Translations under genes and position numbers: made by a program | Source of the DNA: Occultella aeris | Lineage (GTDB): Bacteria; Actinomycetota; Actinomycetes; Actinomycetales; Beutenbergiaceae | Assembly: GCF_902703175.1 (NCBI RefSeq) | Contig: NZ_CACRYJ010000034.1 | Coordinates: 120,694-184,693 of the forward strand | Reading direction: 5' to 3' | Length of the DNA: 64,000 nt | Shown: positions 52,187-60,718 of the stretch, piece by piece | Layout of the letters: each line of letters begins with the position of its first letter | How positions within the stretch are numbered: the stretch's first letter is position 1 | Notes under the pieces: generated by a model | What the model saw: the letters and a program-made list of their open reading frames with translations, nothing else | Told to the model about the DNA's origin: nothing | Database searches by the model: none

Positions 52187-52193
52187 GGGTGGA

Positions 52194-52943
52194 TCAGAGT
52201 GAAACGGTGGCGAACAGGCCGGCGATGACGCCACCGACGATCGGTCCGGCGACCGGCACCCAGGAGTAGCCCCAGTCGCTGGAACCCTTGCCCTTGATCG
52301 GCAACACGGCGTGCGCGATCCGGGGACCGAGGTCACGAGCGGGGTTGATGGCGTACCCGGTCGGGCCACCGAGGCTGGCGCCGATACCGAGCACGAGCAG
52401 AGCAACCGCGAGCGGCCCCAGACCCGAGGGCGTACTGCCGAACGCGATGATCACGTAGACGAGCACGAAGGTCGCGATGACCTCAGTGACGAAGTTCCAG
52501 CCGTAGGAACGGATGGCCGGGCCGGTCGAGAACACCGCGAGCTTGTCGCCCGCGGGCCCCTGCTCGTCGAAGTGCGCCTTGTGAGCCAGCCAGCACACGA
52601 TCGCACCGAGGAACGCTCCGATCATCTGGGCGAGGATGTAGACGAAGGCATTCGGGACTGTGCCCGCGATCACGGGGAGGCCTTCGTCCGGATTGCCGGC
52701 GAAGAAATCCGATCCGTTGGCGAGCAGCCCCAGGGTGACGGCCGGGTTGATGTGCGCGCCCGTGGAATACGCGACGTACACGCCCGCGAACACCGCGAGG
52801 CCCCAGCCGAAGTTGATGAGCAGCCAGCCACCGTTGTTGCCCTTGGTCTTCGGCAGCAAGACGTTTGCCACCACACCACAGCCGAGCAACGTCAACATTG
52901 CGGTTCCGAGCAGTTCCGGCAAGAAGATTGCACTGAAGTCCAC
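52194..52943 (-). CDS. glpF: Glycerol uptake facilitator (aquaglyceroporin)
   Basis: 249 residues with six membrane helices and two half-helices carrying both NPA boxes: 'HINPAVTLG' in the first half and 'YAINPARDLGPR' in the second. The D after the second NPA-R is the glycerol-facilitator mark. It lets glycerol enter by diffusion for trapping by GlpK. ATG 52943 follows an AGAGAGG site. It lies between glpD and glpK on the same strand. Confidence 0.95.
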   Translation of the reverse strand: MDFSAIFLPELLGTAMLTLLGCGVVANVLLPKTKGNNGGWLLINFGWGLAVFAGVYVAYSTGAHINPAVTLGLLANGSDFFAGNPDEGLPVIAGTVPNAFVYILAQMIGAFLGAIVCWLAHKAHFDEQGPAGDKLAVFSTGPAIRSYGWNFVTEVIATFVLVYVIIAFGSTPSGLGPLAVALLVLGIGASLGGPTGYAINPARDLGPRIAHAVLPIKGKGSSDWGYSWVPVAGPIVGGVIAGLFATVSL

Positions 52944-53034
52944 GATGTGCCTCTCTTTCTGATTCGGGAGGTGTTACCTGTGAACGCCCCATCGCGCGCC
53001 ACAACGCAAATACTGCCGCTTCACAGCTTTGTGG

Positions 53035-54771
53035 TCAGGAAGGCTCGACGAGCGAAATCATCGGGGCGATGTCGTCAGCCTGGAGTCGTGCCTGCTCACC
53101 CTCCTCGTCGGTGGTGGTAAGGGCGGCCGCCTCGGTGGCCGCCCGGCGGTCGAGGTAGGAGCGCCGTTCGGTCTCGCGGCGGGCCTGGTCCCACCCGAGG
53201 ATGGGGGCGATGACGTCGAGGATCTCCTCGAGCGCGGCCTCGCCTGCGTCCGGGACCTCGTACTCGAGGCGGGTCCGGTGGGCCAGCACGTCCTCCAGGT
53301 GGAGCACGAGTTCGTGGGTCGCGGCGAACGCGATCTCCGCCCGCAGGTACGCCGGGGCGTGCTCCAGCGGCCGGGCCAGGTCGGGTTGTGCCTCGACCGC
53401 GTCCACGATCTGGGTCAGCTGGGATCCGTAACGGTGCAGCAGGTGATCGACCATCGCCTTCGTCCAGCCGTACTTCTCGGCGTAGGCGCGGGACTTGCGG
53501 CGCACGGCCTGCAGTCCGACGGCGCCGGCGAGCGGGATGTGGTCGGTGATCGAGGGCAGCGACTCGGCCCGGTCGCCGAGCGCGAAGTCGACCGCGTCCT
53601 TGGCCATCACCCGGTAGGTGGTGAGCTTGCCACCGGCGATCGCGGTGAGGCCGGGGGCGACGGAGGCCACGGTGTGCTCACGGGAGACCTTCGCCGAGGA
53701 CGTGCCCTCCTTCGTGCCCGGCTGCAGCAGCGGGCGCAGCCCGGCCCAGGTGCCGATGATGTCGTCCTTGGTGAGTGGGTTCGCGAGGACGGCATTGGCG
53801 TGCTCGAGGACGTACTCGATGTCCGCGTTCGTGGCCACCGGGTGCCGCAACTCCTGCTTCCAGGGCGTGTCGGTGGTGCCGATCACCCAGTACCGGGACC
53901 ACGGGATCACGAACAGGACACTCTTCTCGGTCTGCAGGATCAGGCCCTTCTCGCCGCGGATCCGCTCGCGAGGAACCACGATGTGGATCCCCTTCGACGC
54001 CAGCACGTGCAGTCCGCCCTCCTCGGCGGCGAGGCCCTCGGTCTCCTCGGTCCACACGCCGGTGGCGTTGATGACCTGGTCGGCCTTGACCGTGAGCCGT
54101 TCCCCGGTCTCCGCGTCCACCAGGACCGCGCCGTCCACGCGGCCGGAGGTCTTGGTCAGCTCGACCACCTGGGTGCGGGACGCGGCCAGGGCACCGTACT
54201 CGGCGGCCGTGCGGACCAGGGTGACCACGAGCCGGGCGTCGTCGACACTCGCGTCCCAGTACTGGATGGCCCCGATGGCGGCGTCGTGCCGCAGGTCCGG
54301 GAAGACCCGCTCGAGCTCGGAGCGGGACAGGTGCTTGTGGAACGGTAGTGCCCGACGGCGCGAGGTCAGCGAGGCGAGGGCGTCGTAGAGCCCGACGCCG
54401 GAGCCGACGTAGAAGCGCTGCCAGAACCGATGCTCGAGCGGGTAGAGGAACGGCACCGGACGCACCAGGTGCGGCGCGATCTCGGTGAGCAGGAGGTCCC
54501 GCTCGGTGAGCGCCTCGTGGACCAGGGTGAAGTCGAGCATCTGCAGGTAGCGCAGTCCGCCGTGCACGAGCTTGCTGGACCGGCTGGAGGTGCCGGACGC
54601 CCAGTCCTGGGCCTCCACGATGCCCACTCGCAGGCCACGCGTCGCGGCGTCGAGCGCGATTCCCGCGCCCGTCACACCACCCCCGATCACGAGGACGTCG
54701 AGCGGGGTGCCGTCGGACATCGCGGCAAGCGCATCGGTTCGGGTCTGGGCGGTCAACGCGATCGTGGCCAC
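53035..54771 (-). CDS. glpD: Aerobic glycerol-3-phosphate dehydrogenase
   Basis: 578 residues, membrane-associated FAD enzyme that oxidises glycerol 3-phosphate to dihydroxyacetone phosphate and passes electrons to quinone. Seen: FAD motif 'VIGGGVTGAGIALDAATRG', 'SSRSSKLVHGGLRYL', 'GAIQYWDASVDDARLV', 'VINATGVW' and the C-terminal DAO_C domain. GTG 54771 is chosen: a GAGGAGAG site precedes it, while the longer frame has none. It is divergent from a SorC-type regulator with two direct operator-like repeats between. Confidence 0.94.
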   Translation of the reverse strand: MATIALTAQTRTDALAAMSDGTPLDVLVIGGGVTGAGIALDAATRGLRVGIVEAQDWASGTSSRSSKLVHGGLRYLQMLDFTLVHEALTERDLLLTEIAPHLVRPVPFLYPLEHRFWQRFYVGSGVGLYDALASLTSRRRALPFHKHLSRSELERVFPDLRHDAAIGAIQYWDASVDDARLVVTLVRTAAEYGALAASRTQVVELTKTSGRVDGAVLVDAETGERLTVKADQVINATGVWTEETEGLAAEEGGLHVLASKGIHIVVPRERIRGEKGLILQTEKSVLFVIPWSRYWVIGTTDTPWKQELRHPVATNADIEYVLEHANAVLANPLTKDDIIGTWAGLRPLLQPGTKEGTSSAKVSREHTVASVAPGLTAIAGGKLTTYRVMAKDAVDFALGDRAESLPSITDHIPLAGAVGLQAVRRKSRAYAEKYGWTKAMVDHLLHRYGSQLTQIVDAVEAQPDLARPLEHAPAYLRAEIAFAATHELVLHLEDVLAHRTRLEYEVPDAGEAALEEILDVIAPILGWDQARRETERRSYLDRRAATEAAALTTTDEEGEQARLQADDIAPMISLVEPS

Positions 54772-54862
54772 GGATATCTCTCCTCTTCGAGGCTGCTGTC
54801 GGGGCCCGATTCCAACCTGGACTCCTCGCCCGACAGGCCCTGAGGACATGCTTGCCCTGTCC

Positions 54863-54896
54863 GCACGAGTGCGCAATCATCGTGCACGAATGTGCA
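54863..54896. promoter_or_regulatory. Twin operator between glpD and the SorC regulator
   Basis: GCACGAGTGCGCA (54863-54875) and GCACGAATGTGCA (54884-54896) match at 11 of 13 positions and are 21 bp apart, i.e. on the same face of the helix. Each has a small inverted repeat (GCAC..GTGC). Confidence 0.6.
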
Positions 54897-54941
54897 GCGC
54901 CGCTCGGGCGAGGTGACCGATACGTGAGGGTGAGGTGAGCG

Positions 54942-55928
54942 ATGCGTGAGGACGACGCCTTCCGGGCGGCCACGATGTACTACCTGCAGGACCAGACCAT
55001 GGATGTGATCGCCCGCACGCTCGGGATCTCCCGGTCCACCGTGTCCCGGCTCATCAAGTCCGCCCGCGAGGACGGCATGGTGCGGATCTCGCTGCGTCCG
55101 CCGAGCAGCACGGGGTCCCAGCTGGGGCACCGGCTGTCCGCGACGTTCGGGATCAAGGCGCACGTGGTCTCGGTCCGGGAGAGCGCCTCGGAGGTGCACC
55201 GGCTCGAGCAGGTGGCGATGGTCGCCGCCGGCCTCATCGCCGAGTGGTTCGGGCCGGACATGGTGCTCGGGGTGGCCTGGGGCACCACGGTCGCGGCGAT
55301 CTCGCGTCATCTGAAGTCGTCGCCGAGCCCGGGAAGCGTGGTGGTCCAGCTCAACGGCGCCGCGAACACCTATGCCAGCGGCGTCACCTACGCCAGCGAC
55401 CTGATCGCGGCGATCGCCGCGGCGTTCGACTCCACGATGTACCACTTCCCGGTGCCGGCGTTCTTCGACTTCCCGGAGACCAAGCGGATGATGTGGCGCG
55501 AGCGGAGCGTACGGCGGGTGCTCCAGATGCAGCAGCGGGTGGACGTTGCGCTCTTCGGCGTCGGGGCGCTGTCGGCCGAGGTGCCGTCCCACGTGTACTC
55601 CTCCGGCTACCTCGACGACGCGGAGATCGCCTCGCTCGCCGCAGACCGCGTGGTCGGCGACGTGTGCACCGTGTTCCTGCGCGAGGACGGCAGCTTCCGC
55701 GACATCGACATCAACGCACGCGCCACCGGCCCGAGCCCGCTCGAGCTGCGCACGATCAAACGCCGGGTGTGCGTGGTCGTCGGCGAGGCGAAGGCACACG
55801 CGCTGCTCGGCGCCCTGCGGGCCCGCGTGGTCACCGATCTGGTGACCGACGAGACGACCGCACGGCACGTGCTCGGTCTGCTCCGCGGTGCACCGGGCAC
55901 CGCCGAGGGTGGCAGGCTGGTGCCGTGA
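54942..55928 (+). CDS. SorC/DeoR-type sugar-binding regulator of the glycerol genes
   Basis: 328 residues. The N-terminal helix-turn-helix (about 8-45, 'YYLQDQTMDVIARTLGISRSTVSRLIKSARE') is followed by the SorC phospho-sugar-binding domain ('VLGVAWGTTVAA', 'VVQLNGA', 'VDVALFGVGAL', 'VYSSGYL', 'GDVCTVFLREDG'). It is divergent from glpD, so its likely role is control of glpD-glpF-glpK, probably with glycerol 3-phosphate as effector, as in other actinobacterial glycerol loci. ATG 54942 follows GGGTGAGG. Its stop overlaps the start of the acetyltransferase (GTGA). Confidence 0.9.
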   Translation: MREDDAFRAATMYYLQDQTMDVIARTLGISRSTVSRLIKSAREDGMVRISLRPPSSTGSQLGHRLSATFGIKAHVVSVRESASEVHRLEQVAMVAAGLIAEWFGPDMVLGVAWGTTVAAISRHLKSSPSPGSVVVQLNGAANTYASGVTYASDLIAAIAAAFDSTMYHFPVPAFFDFPETKRMMWRERSVRRVLQMQQRVDVALFGVGALSAEVPSHVYSSGYLDDAEIASLAADRVVGDVCTVFLREDGSFRDIDINARATGPSPLELRTIKRRVCVVVGEAKAHALLGALRARVVTDLVTDETTARHVLGLLRGAPGTAEGGRLVP

Positions 55929-56500
55929 AACCAGACAGCTCCGGCGGCCCCAGCGGCATCGACGATTCGGCTGTGGTCCCGCTGATCCGTCCTGCGCTGC
56001 CCCGGGACGTGCCGACGATCCGTACCCTCGTCGAACCGTACGCCGAGCGCCGCATCCTGCTCGCCAAGGACCTGGTCGGCTACTACGAGGGGGTCCAGGA
56101 GTTCCTGGTCGCGGAGCTCCGCGGGGAGGTGGTCGGCTGCGGCGCCCTGCATGTGATGTGGGAGGACCTTGCGGAGGTGCGCACGCTGGCGGTGCGCGCG
56201 GACACCCGCGGCACCGGCATCGGTCATCTGATGCTCGAAGCGCTCCTGGCGCGGGCCGCCGACCTCGGCCTGAAGCGGGTCTTCTGCCTGACGTTCGAGG
56301 TGGGCTTCTTCACCCGGCACGGGTTCGCCCCGATCGTCGGTGAGGTGGTCGAGGCGAGCGTCTTCCACGAACTGCTGCTCTCCCGCGACGACGGCATCGC
56401 CGAGTTCCTCGACCTCGCCCGGGTGAAGCCCAACACGCTCGGCAACACCCGCATGCTGAAGGTCCTTGACGTCCCTGGCGGTGCGGCCCCGGTCGAGTAG
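55925..56500 (+). CDS. GNAT amino-acid N-acetyltransferase (glutamate N-acetyltransferase-like)
   Basis: 191 residues with a single GNAT domain: 'IRPALPRDVPTIRTLVEPYAERRILLAKD' at the N-terminus, 'AEVRTLAVRADTRGTGIGHLML' with the acetyl-CoA loop R-G-x-G-x-G, and 'RVFCLTFEVGFFTRHGF'. This matches the short actinobacterial N-acetylglutamate synthases (ArgA, M. tuberculosis Rv2747 type) that start arginine synthesis. The GTG at 55925 overlaps the regulator stop, so it shares its mRNA; the link to glycerol is probably incidental. Confidence 0.82.
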   Translation: MKPDSSGGPSGIDDSAVVPLIRPALPRDVPTIRTLVEPYAERRILLAKDLVGYYEGVQEFLVAELRGEVVGCGALHVMWEDLAEVRTLAVRADTRGTGIGHLMLEALLARAADLGLKRVFCLTFEVGFFTRHGFAPIVGEVVEASVFHELLLSRDDGIAEFLDLARVKPNTLGNTRMLKVLDVPGGAAPVE

Positions 56501-56588
56501 CAGCGTCGCCTCGGGCGGCGGTACGTCGCCGGGAGGGCCCGACGGCGCAGGCCCGGTCGGTCCGGATGGTCGCCCGGGAGCGGGCGGC

Positions 56589-57140
56589 TCAGGCGCGCCG
56601 CATCGGCGCGAGCAGTACCTTGACCCGTACGATCGCGATGACGACCGCGACCTGGATCGTGAGCACCGCGCCCACGACGGCGCCGAGCAGGCCGGCCGGG
56701 GCGGCGATCGCCCAGACGGCGACCCCGCCGATCGCCGCCACCACGACGACGCGCAGCAGCAGCGCGAACGACCGGGCGGTGCGCTCGACGGTGCGCGCGG
56801 GCAGCCGGCGGCGGCCCGCATCGGCCGAGTCGGTGCTGCCGGGCTCGCCGACACCGCGCAGGATCGCGGCAAGGCCGATCCCGGCCAGGACGGCGCCGGT
56901 GATCGCGAGCAGCTGGCCGACCGCCAGCAGTGTGAACCCGGCGACCATCGGCAGGTCCCGGCCCTGCGGCCCGGCCATGCTGAGCGCTCCCGCGCCGATG
57001 AAGCCGAGGACCACCGCCACGGCGCACATCGCGAGCAGCGTCCGGGTGTGGGCCTGCACGCCGCGCGCGATCACCACGTCGGCCGGGGCGTCGTCGGCCG
57101 GGGTACCCGACTCCGGGGGCTGCGGGGGTGGCGTGGTCAC
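56589..57140 (-). CDS. Hypothetical membrane protein
   Basis: 183 residues. A proline-rich cytoplasmic N-terminus of ~35 residues precedes four predicted transmembrane helices in two pairs, separated by a polar loop ('GEPGSTDSADAGRRRLP'). There is no recognised domain. The GTG at 57140 is chosen because a -10-like TACGCT (57154-57149) lies 8 nt upstream and the longer open frame is shadow sequence. It is convergent with the acetyltransferase and divergent from nothing; function unknown. Confidence 0.6.
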   Translation of the reverse strand: MTTPPPQPPESGTPADDAPADVVIARGVQAHTRTLLAMCAVAVVLGFIGAGALSMAGPQGRDLPMVAGFTLLAVGQLLAITGAVLAGIGLAAILRGVGEPGSTDSADAGRRRLPARTVERTARSFALLLRVVVVAAIGGVAVWAIAAPAGLLGAVVGAVLTIQVAVVIAIVRVKVLLAPMRRA

Positions 57141-57294
57141 GGCAACCGAGCGTACCGGCCACACCGCACGCGACCGGGCGACGGTCCGGCCGAACAGAGG
57201 TGGACCGTGCGGGACTGCGCGGCCGGCCGGGGCGCGCCGCAGCGCGCCGCCGTGCCTGGGTGAAGAGTCCTCCGGCGAACCGGGTGAGGTCTCC

Positions 57295-58260
57295 TCAGGC
57301 GAGCGGGAGCGTGTAGCCGCGCACACCGCCGTCGGGCGCGGTCTCGGCGGCGACCAGACCGTCGGCGAGCAGGCCGGCCAGGGCGCGCTCGAACTGCGGG
57401 CCCGGCTCCCAGACCGCGGCCAGCTCGGCAGTCGTGAGCGGACCGGGCGCGGCCCGCAGCGCTGCCAGGAACCGGCCCCTGGCCTGACGGTCCGTGCCAT
57501 GCCAGGCCTGCGTCCGGCGCTTGGCGGCGTGTGAGTCCGCGGGTGCCCCGGCGCGACGCCAGGCGCACCCGGTCCGCACCGGGCAGGCCGAGCAGGTCGG
57601 GGCCCGGGCCGTACATACCAGCGCGCCGAGCTCCATCAGCGCGGCGTTCCAGCGGGCGGAGTCCTCGTCGCCGTCGGGCAGCAGGTCCAGCGCTCGTTCG
57701 GACTCGACGGCCAGCACCGACGGCGGCGGCAGCGCCTGCCCACCGACCAGGCGGGTCAGGACACGGCGCACGTTCGTGTCAAGGACGACGGCGCGGCGCC
57801 GGTACGCGAAGGCCGTCACCGCCGCCGCCGTGTAGCTGCCGACGCCGGGCAGGGCGAGCAGGTCCGCCGTCGCGGTGGGCACCCGGCCGTCGTGGTCGCG
57901 GCTGATGACTCCCGCGGCCTCCCGCAACCGCAGCGCCCGGCGCGGGTACCCGAGCCGGTCCCAGGCCCGCAGCACGTCCGCCGGGCTGGCGGCGGCCAGG
58001 TCGGTCGGGGTCGGCCACCGAGCCATCCAGTCCCGCCACCTCGGCTCCACCCGGGCCACCGGTGTCTGCTGCAGCATGATCTCGCTGACCAGCACGCCCC
58101 AGGCCCCGGCGGCCGGGTCACGCCAGGGCAGGTCGCGAGCGTTGGCGGCGAACCAGTCGAGCAGGGCCAGGTGCAGATCGGGTGCCGACCCGGAGCCGAC
58201 GCGGCCCGCTCCTGCGGCGCCATGAGCAGCGACGTCGAGGCGCTCCACGGGTGTGGTCAT
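57295..58260 (-). CDS. mutY: A/G-specific adenine glycosylase
   Basis: 321 residues. MutY removes adenine mispaired with 8-oxoguanine. The catalytic Glu is in 'WGVLVSEIMLQQTPV', the helix-hairpin-helix in 'LPGVGSYTAAAV' and the catalytic Asp in 'VVLDTNVRRVL'. The [4Fe-4S] cluster loop is C-x6-C-x2-C-x5-C ('CTARAPTCSACPVRTGC'). The C-terminal ~70 residues are shorter than in E. coli MutY, as in other actinobacteria, with little of the NUDIX-like OG-recognition domain. The ATG at 58260 is 7 nt after TAGGCT, so it is probably leaderless. Confidence 0.95.
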   Translation of the reverse strand: MTTPVERLDVAAHGAAGAGRVGSGSAPDLHLALLDWFAANARDLPWRDPAAGAWGVLVSEIMLQQTPVARVEPRWRDWMARWPTPTDLAAASPADVLRAWDRLGYPRRALRLREAAGVISRDHDGRVPTATADLLALPGVGSYTAAAVTAFAYRRRAVVLDTNVRRVLTRLVGGQALPPPSVLAVESERALDLLPDGDEDSARWNAALMELGALVCTARAPTCSACPVRTGCAWRRAGAPADSHAAKRRTQAWHGTDRQARGRFLAALRAAPGPLTTAELAAVWEPGPQFERALAGLLADGLVAAETAPDGGVRGYTLPLA

Positions 58261-58308
58261 GGCGCCAAGCCTAGGTGGGTCGACCTCGCCGGGCGTGCGA
58301 GCGCGGCC

Positions 58309-59148
58309 TCAGCCGCGCCGTCGCCCGGAACCGCCGCGCCGCCCGCCGGTGGACCCGCGTGCTCGGCCACCCTTCCCGCCCCGGCCACCGGCGCGCGAAC
58401 CGTCGCGCCCGCGCCCGCCCTTCCCGTCGTTCCCGCCCTGGCGGGTCCTTCCGCCCTGACCCTCGCCGCGAGGCGCGGCGGACGCGGAGGAGGCACCGCC
58501 GTCGGGCTCTGCCTGGCGACCACGGGAGGAGTTCACGGTGCGGCCGCGCACGATGCCGACCAGGTCCTCGACCTGATCCGTGGTGCGCTCGCTGACCCAG
58601 GCGAGCTGAACCGGCGCCTCGGGGCCGCCGTCGAGGCTTCGGTGGGTGACGTCCTTGCGATGGTGCAGCCGGGCCAGCGACTTCGGCACCACGAGCACCC
58701 CGATGCCCGCGGCCACCAGTTCCACGGCGGCCGCGGTCGTCGCGGGCCGCTCGCGGGCGCCGAGCCCGGGCAGATCCGCGGCCCCGGTGTACAACACGTC
58801 GTCGAGCGGGTGCAGCATCGTCTGGTCGGCCAGGTCCGCCGCGGTCACCGGTTCGTCCTCGCCGAGCGCCGCGAACAGGTGGTCGCGGGAGACCATGACC
58901 ACCGGTTCCTCCACGTAGACGGTGATGGCGCTGAAGATGGCGGCATCCAGGGGTGGGCCGGCCAGGGCGGCGTCCGCGAGTCCGGCCACCAGGTCGGCGG
59001 CGGCGGTCGCCGGCTCGAGCGGGACGAGCATCAACGGGATCCGGTGCCGCTCCTGCCAGATCCGGACCCACTTGGCGGGGGTGACGCCCGGCACGTAGCC
59101 GAGGCGGAAGCCGGGGGCCTGCGCGGTTTCATCGGCGTCGGCCAGCAT
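58309..59148 (-). CDS. LysR substrate-binding-domain protein lacking an HTH, with an RG-rich tail
   Basis: 279 residues. Residues ~10-205 look like the periplasmic-binding-like effector domain of LysR regulators ('FRLGYVPGVTPAKW', 'AALAGPPLD', 'GIGVLVVPKSLARLHHR'), but no winged helix precedes it. The ATG is fixed by TAGGGT (59160-59155) 6 nt upstream, which leaves no room for one. The last ~75 residues are almost only Gly, Arg, Ser and Lys, like nucleic-acid-binding RGG tails. It is divergent from DUF5997 with 37 bp between. It may bind a ligand and, through the basic tail, DNA or RNA (inference). Confidence 0.75.
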   Translation of the reverse strand: MLADADETAQAPGFRLGYVPGVTPAKWVRIWQERHRIPLMLVPLEPATAAADLVAGLADAALAGPPLDAAIFSAITVYVEEPVVMVSRDHLFAALGEDEPVTAADLADQTMLHPLDDVLYTGAADLPGLGARERPATTAAAVELVAAGIGVLVVPKSLARLHHRKDVTHRSLDGGPEAPVQLAWVSERTTDQVEDLVGIVRGRTVNSSRGRQAEPDGGASSASAAPRGEGQGGRTRQGGNDGKGGRGRDGSRAGGRGGKGGRARGSTGGRRGGSGRRRG

Positions 59149-59185
59149 CCGCTCACCCTAACGGTGAGGACCTACGCTGGTGCCC

Positions 59186-59563
59186 ATGAGCCCGAAGGAT
59201 TCCTCCCAGACCATGAAGTCGACCACCGCGGCGAAGCGGCTCGGCATCTACCTACCGGCGGCGCCGGAGGAGTTCCAGGTCGCCACCCCGACCCGCGCCG
59301 AGTTGGAGGAGCTGGAGCGCAACCCCCCGGAATGGCTTGTGGAATTGCGTCGCAACGGACCGCACCCGCGCCCTGTGGTGGCCGGCCGCCTTGCGATCTC
59401 GATCGGTGGCCTCGCCCGCGGCGGGGTGACCGAGGCACTCACGACCGAACAGATCCAGGCACTGCGCGACGACCCGCCTGCGTGGCTCGTGACCGAGCGG
59501 GCCATCCACGCCAAGGTCCGCGCCGAGGAGGAGCGGCTCGCGGCCGAGCGCACGGCGGACTGA
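59186..59563 (+). CDS. DUF5997-family protein
   Basis: 125 residues, soluble, mostly helical, with 'LGIYLPAAPEEF', 'LERNPPEWLVELRRNGPHPRPVVA' and 'ALRDDPPAWLVTER' blocks, in which the P-P-[EA]-W-L-V unit occurs twice. It resembles the actinobacterial DUF5997 family of unknown function. ATG 59186 (GTG 59180 possible) lies 7 nt after TACGCT (59173-59178), so it is probably leaderless. It forms a divergent pair with the LysR-like gene; I recall this pair from other actinobacteria, which suggests a functional link. Confidence 0.75.
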   Translation: MSPKDSSQTMKSTTAAKRLGIYLPAAPEEFQVATPTRAELEELERNPPEWLVELRRNGPHPRPVVAGRLAISIGGLARGGVTEALTTEQIQALRDDPPAWLVTERAIHAKVRAEEERLAAERTAD

Positions 59564-59631
59564 GGCGAGAAGCGCGTCACACCTCGGAGAGCCTCGCCGG
59601 AGTTCGCCTTTCCCGGCGTTAACGTCGGGTC

Positions 59632-60570
59632 GTGACCAGCCAGACGCGCGGGAAGAGCTCGAGGCAGCGGTCCGCCCCGGCCGCCGGCGGCAGGGGCGCG
59701 GGCCGACGCTCGGCATCGCGTTCCGCGTCGGCGACCGCCGGCACCGCCTCGCGGCGAACCACGGCGACCGCCACCGCCCGCTCCGCTGCCGGGACGACGG
59801 CGCGCGGCACGACGACGCGGAGCACCGCGGGCTCCGCGACGCGCGCCACCGGCTCCTCGAAGAGCGCCGCAGCCCCGGGCGCCGGCGGGGCCGGGGCGAA
59901 GGGACGCTCAGCGGCCGGCGGCTCCGGTCGCGGTGGCCCCAACGGCCCGACGCGTGGCACCTATCTGCGCCGTCGGCTGGTCGTCCTGCTGATCGCCGCG
60001 GCCGTGATCGCCGCCATCACATTCGGGGTGACCAGGTTCCTGCTGCCTGCGCTCTCCGCCGGGGACCCACCGACCACGGTCGAGACCTCCGCCGGGGGCG
60101 CCGAGCCCACCCCGACGGACGGCGCCACCGACGCGGCCACCGGCGCCCCCGACGAGGACGCCCTGTCCAACCCGGTCAGCTGTGTCCCGGCGGCAGTCGG
60201 GCTGACCCTGACCCCCGCGGCCGCGAGCACGGCGGCCGGTTCCGGACTCGGGGTTGCCGTCGAGATCGTCAATGCCGGCCAGGTCGCCTGCCTGCTGGAC
60301 GTCGGCGCCGGTGCACTGACGCTGGAGGTCTACTCCGGCGAGGACCGGGTCTGGTCCACCCAGGACTGCCCGGTCGCCGCGGCCGAGCTGCCGGTGCTGC
60401 TGGACACCGGCGCCGCCCAGTCGGCCTCGTTCACCTGGCCCGGCACCCGCAGTGCGGCCGGCTGCCCGGGCGGGCAGCCCGTCGCCGGCGCCGGTACCTA
60501 CCGGCTCGTGCTGGGGCTGACCACCGACGGTGGTCCGGTCACGACCGAGCAGGCCTTCACCGTCTCGTGA
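59632..60570 (+). CDS. Membrane-anchored protein with an extracytoplasmic beta domain
   Basis: 312 residues in three parts: a ~108-residue Ser/Ala/Arg/Gly/Thr-rich basic and disordered cytoplasmic N-terminus; one transmembrane helix (RRRLVVLLIAAAVIAAITFGVTRFLLPAL); and a ~170-residue outer domain with four Cys and beta-strand pattern, ending 'GTYRLVLGLTTDGG'. This resembles the DUF4232-like/BsuPI-like outer domains of actinobacterial lipoproteins, weakly. GTG 59632 is 6 nt after TAACGT (59620-59625), so it is probably leaderless. Function unknown. Confidence 0.7.
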   Translation: MTSQTRGKSSRQRSAPAAGGRGAGRRSASRSASATAGTASRRTTATATARSAAGTTARGTTTRSTAGSATRATGSSKSAAAPGAGGAGAKGRSAAGGSGRGGPNGPTRGTYLRRRLVVLLIAAAVIAAITFGVTRFLLPALSAGDPPTTVETSAGGAEPTPTDGATDAATGAPDEDALSNPVSCVPAAVGLTLTPAAASTAAGSGLGVAVEIVNAGQVACLLDVGAGALTLEVYSGEDRVWSTQDCPVAAAELPVLLDTGAAQSASFTWPGTRSAAGCPGGQPVAGAGTYRLVLGLTTDGGPVTTEQAFTVS

Positions 60571-60653
60571 GCCGAACTGCACTCGACCGAGCGCGCACGG
60601 CGGGCTGGGCGTGCGCCGTCGAGGGTCGCTGACGCGCTGGTCCGACCGTCAAC

Positions 60654-60692
60654 GGGGCGATTCCGACGCACTGGGTGCCTCGGAATCGCCCC
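60654..60692. terminator. Bidirectional terminator between convergent genes
   Basis: GGGGCGATTCCGA (60654-60666) and TCGGAATCGCCCC (60680-60692) form a perfect 13-bp stem with a 13-nt loop, 27 nt after disA's stop on the minus strand and 84 nt after the plus-strand gene. Confidence 0.8.
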
Positions 60693-60718
60693 AGAACACG
60701 TCCGGGGAGCGACAGTGC

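Noticed and set aside
55244-55924. Upstream extension of the N-acetyltransferase frame
   Set aside because: Out-of-frame shadow of the SorC regulator; the GNAT fold starts after GTG 55925.
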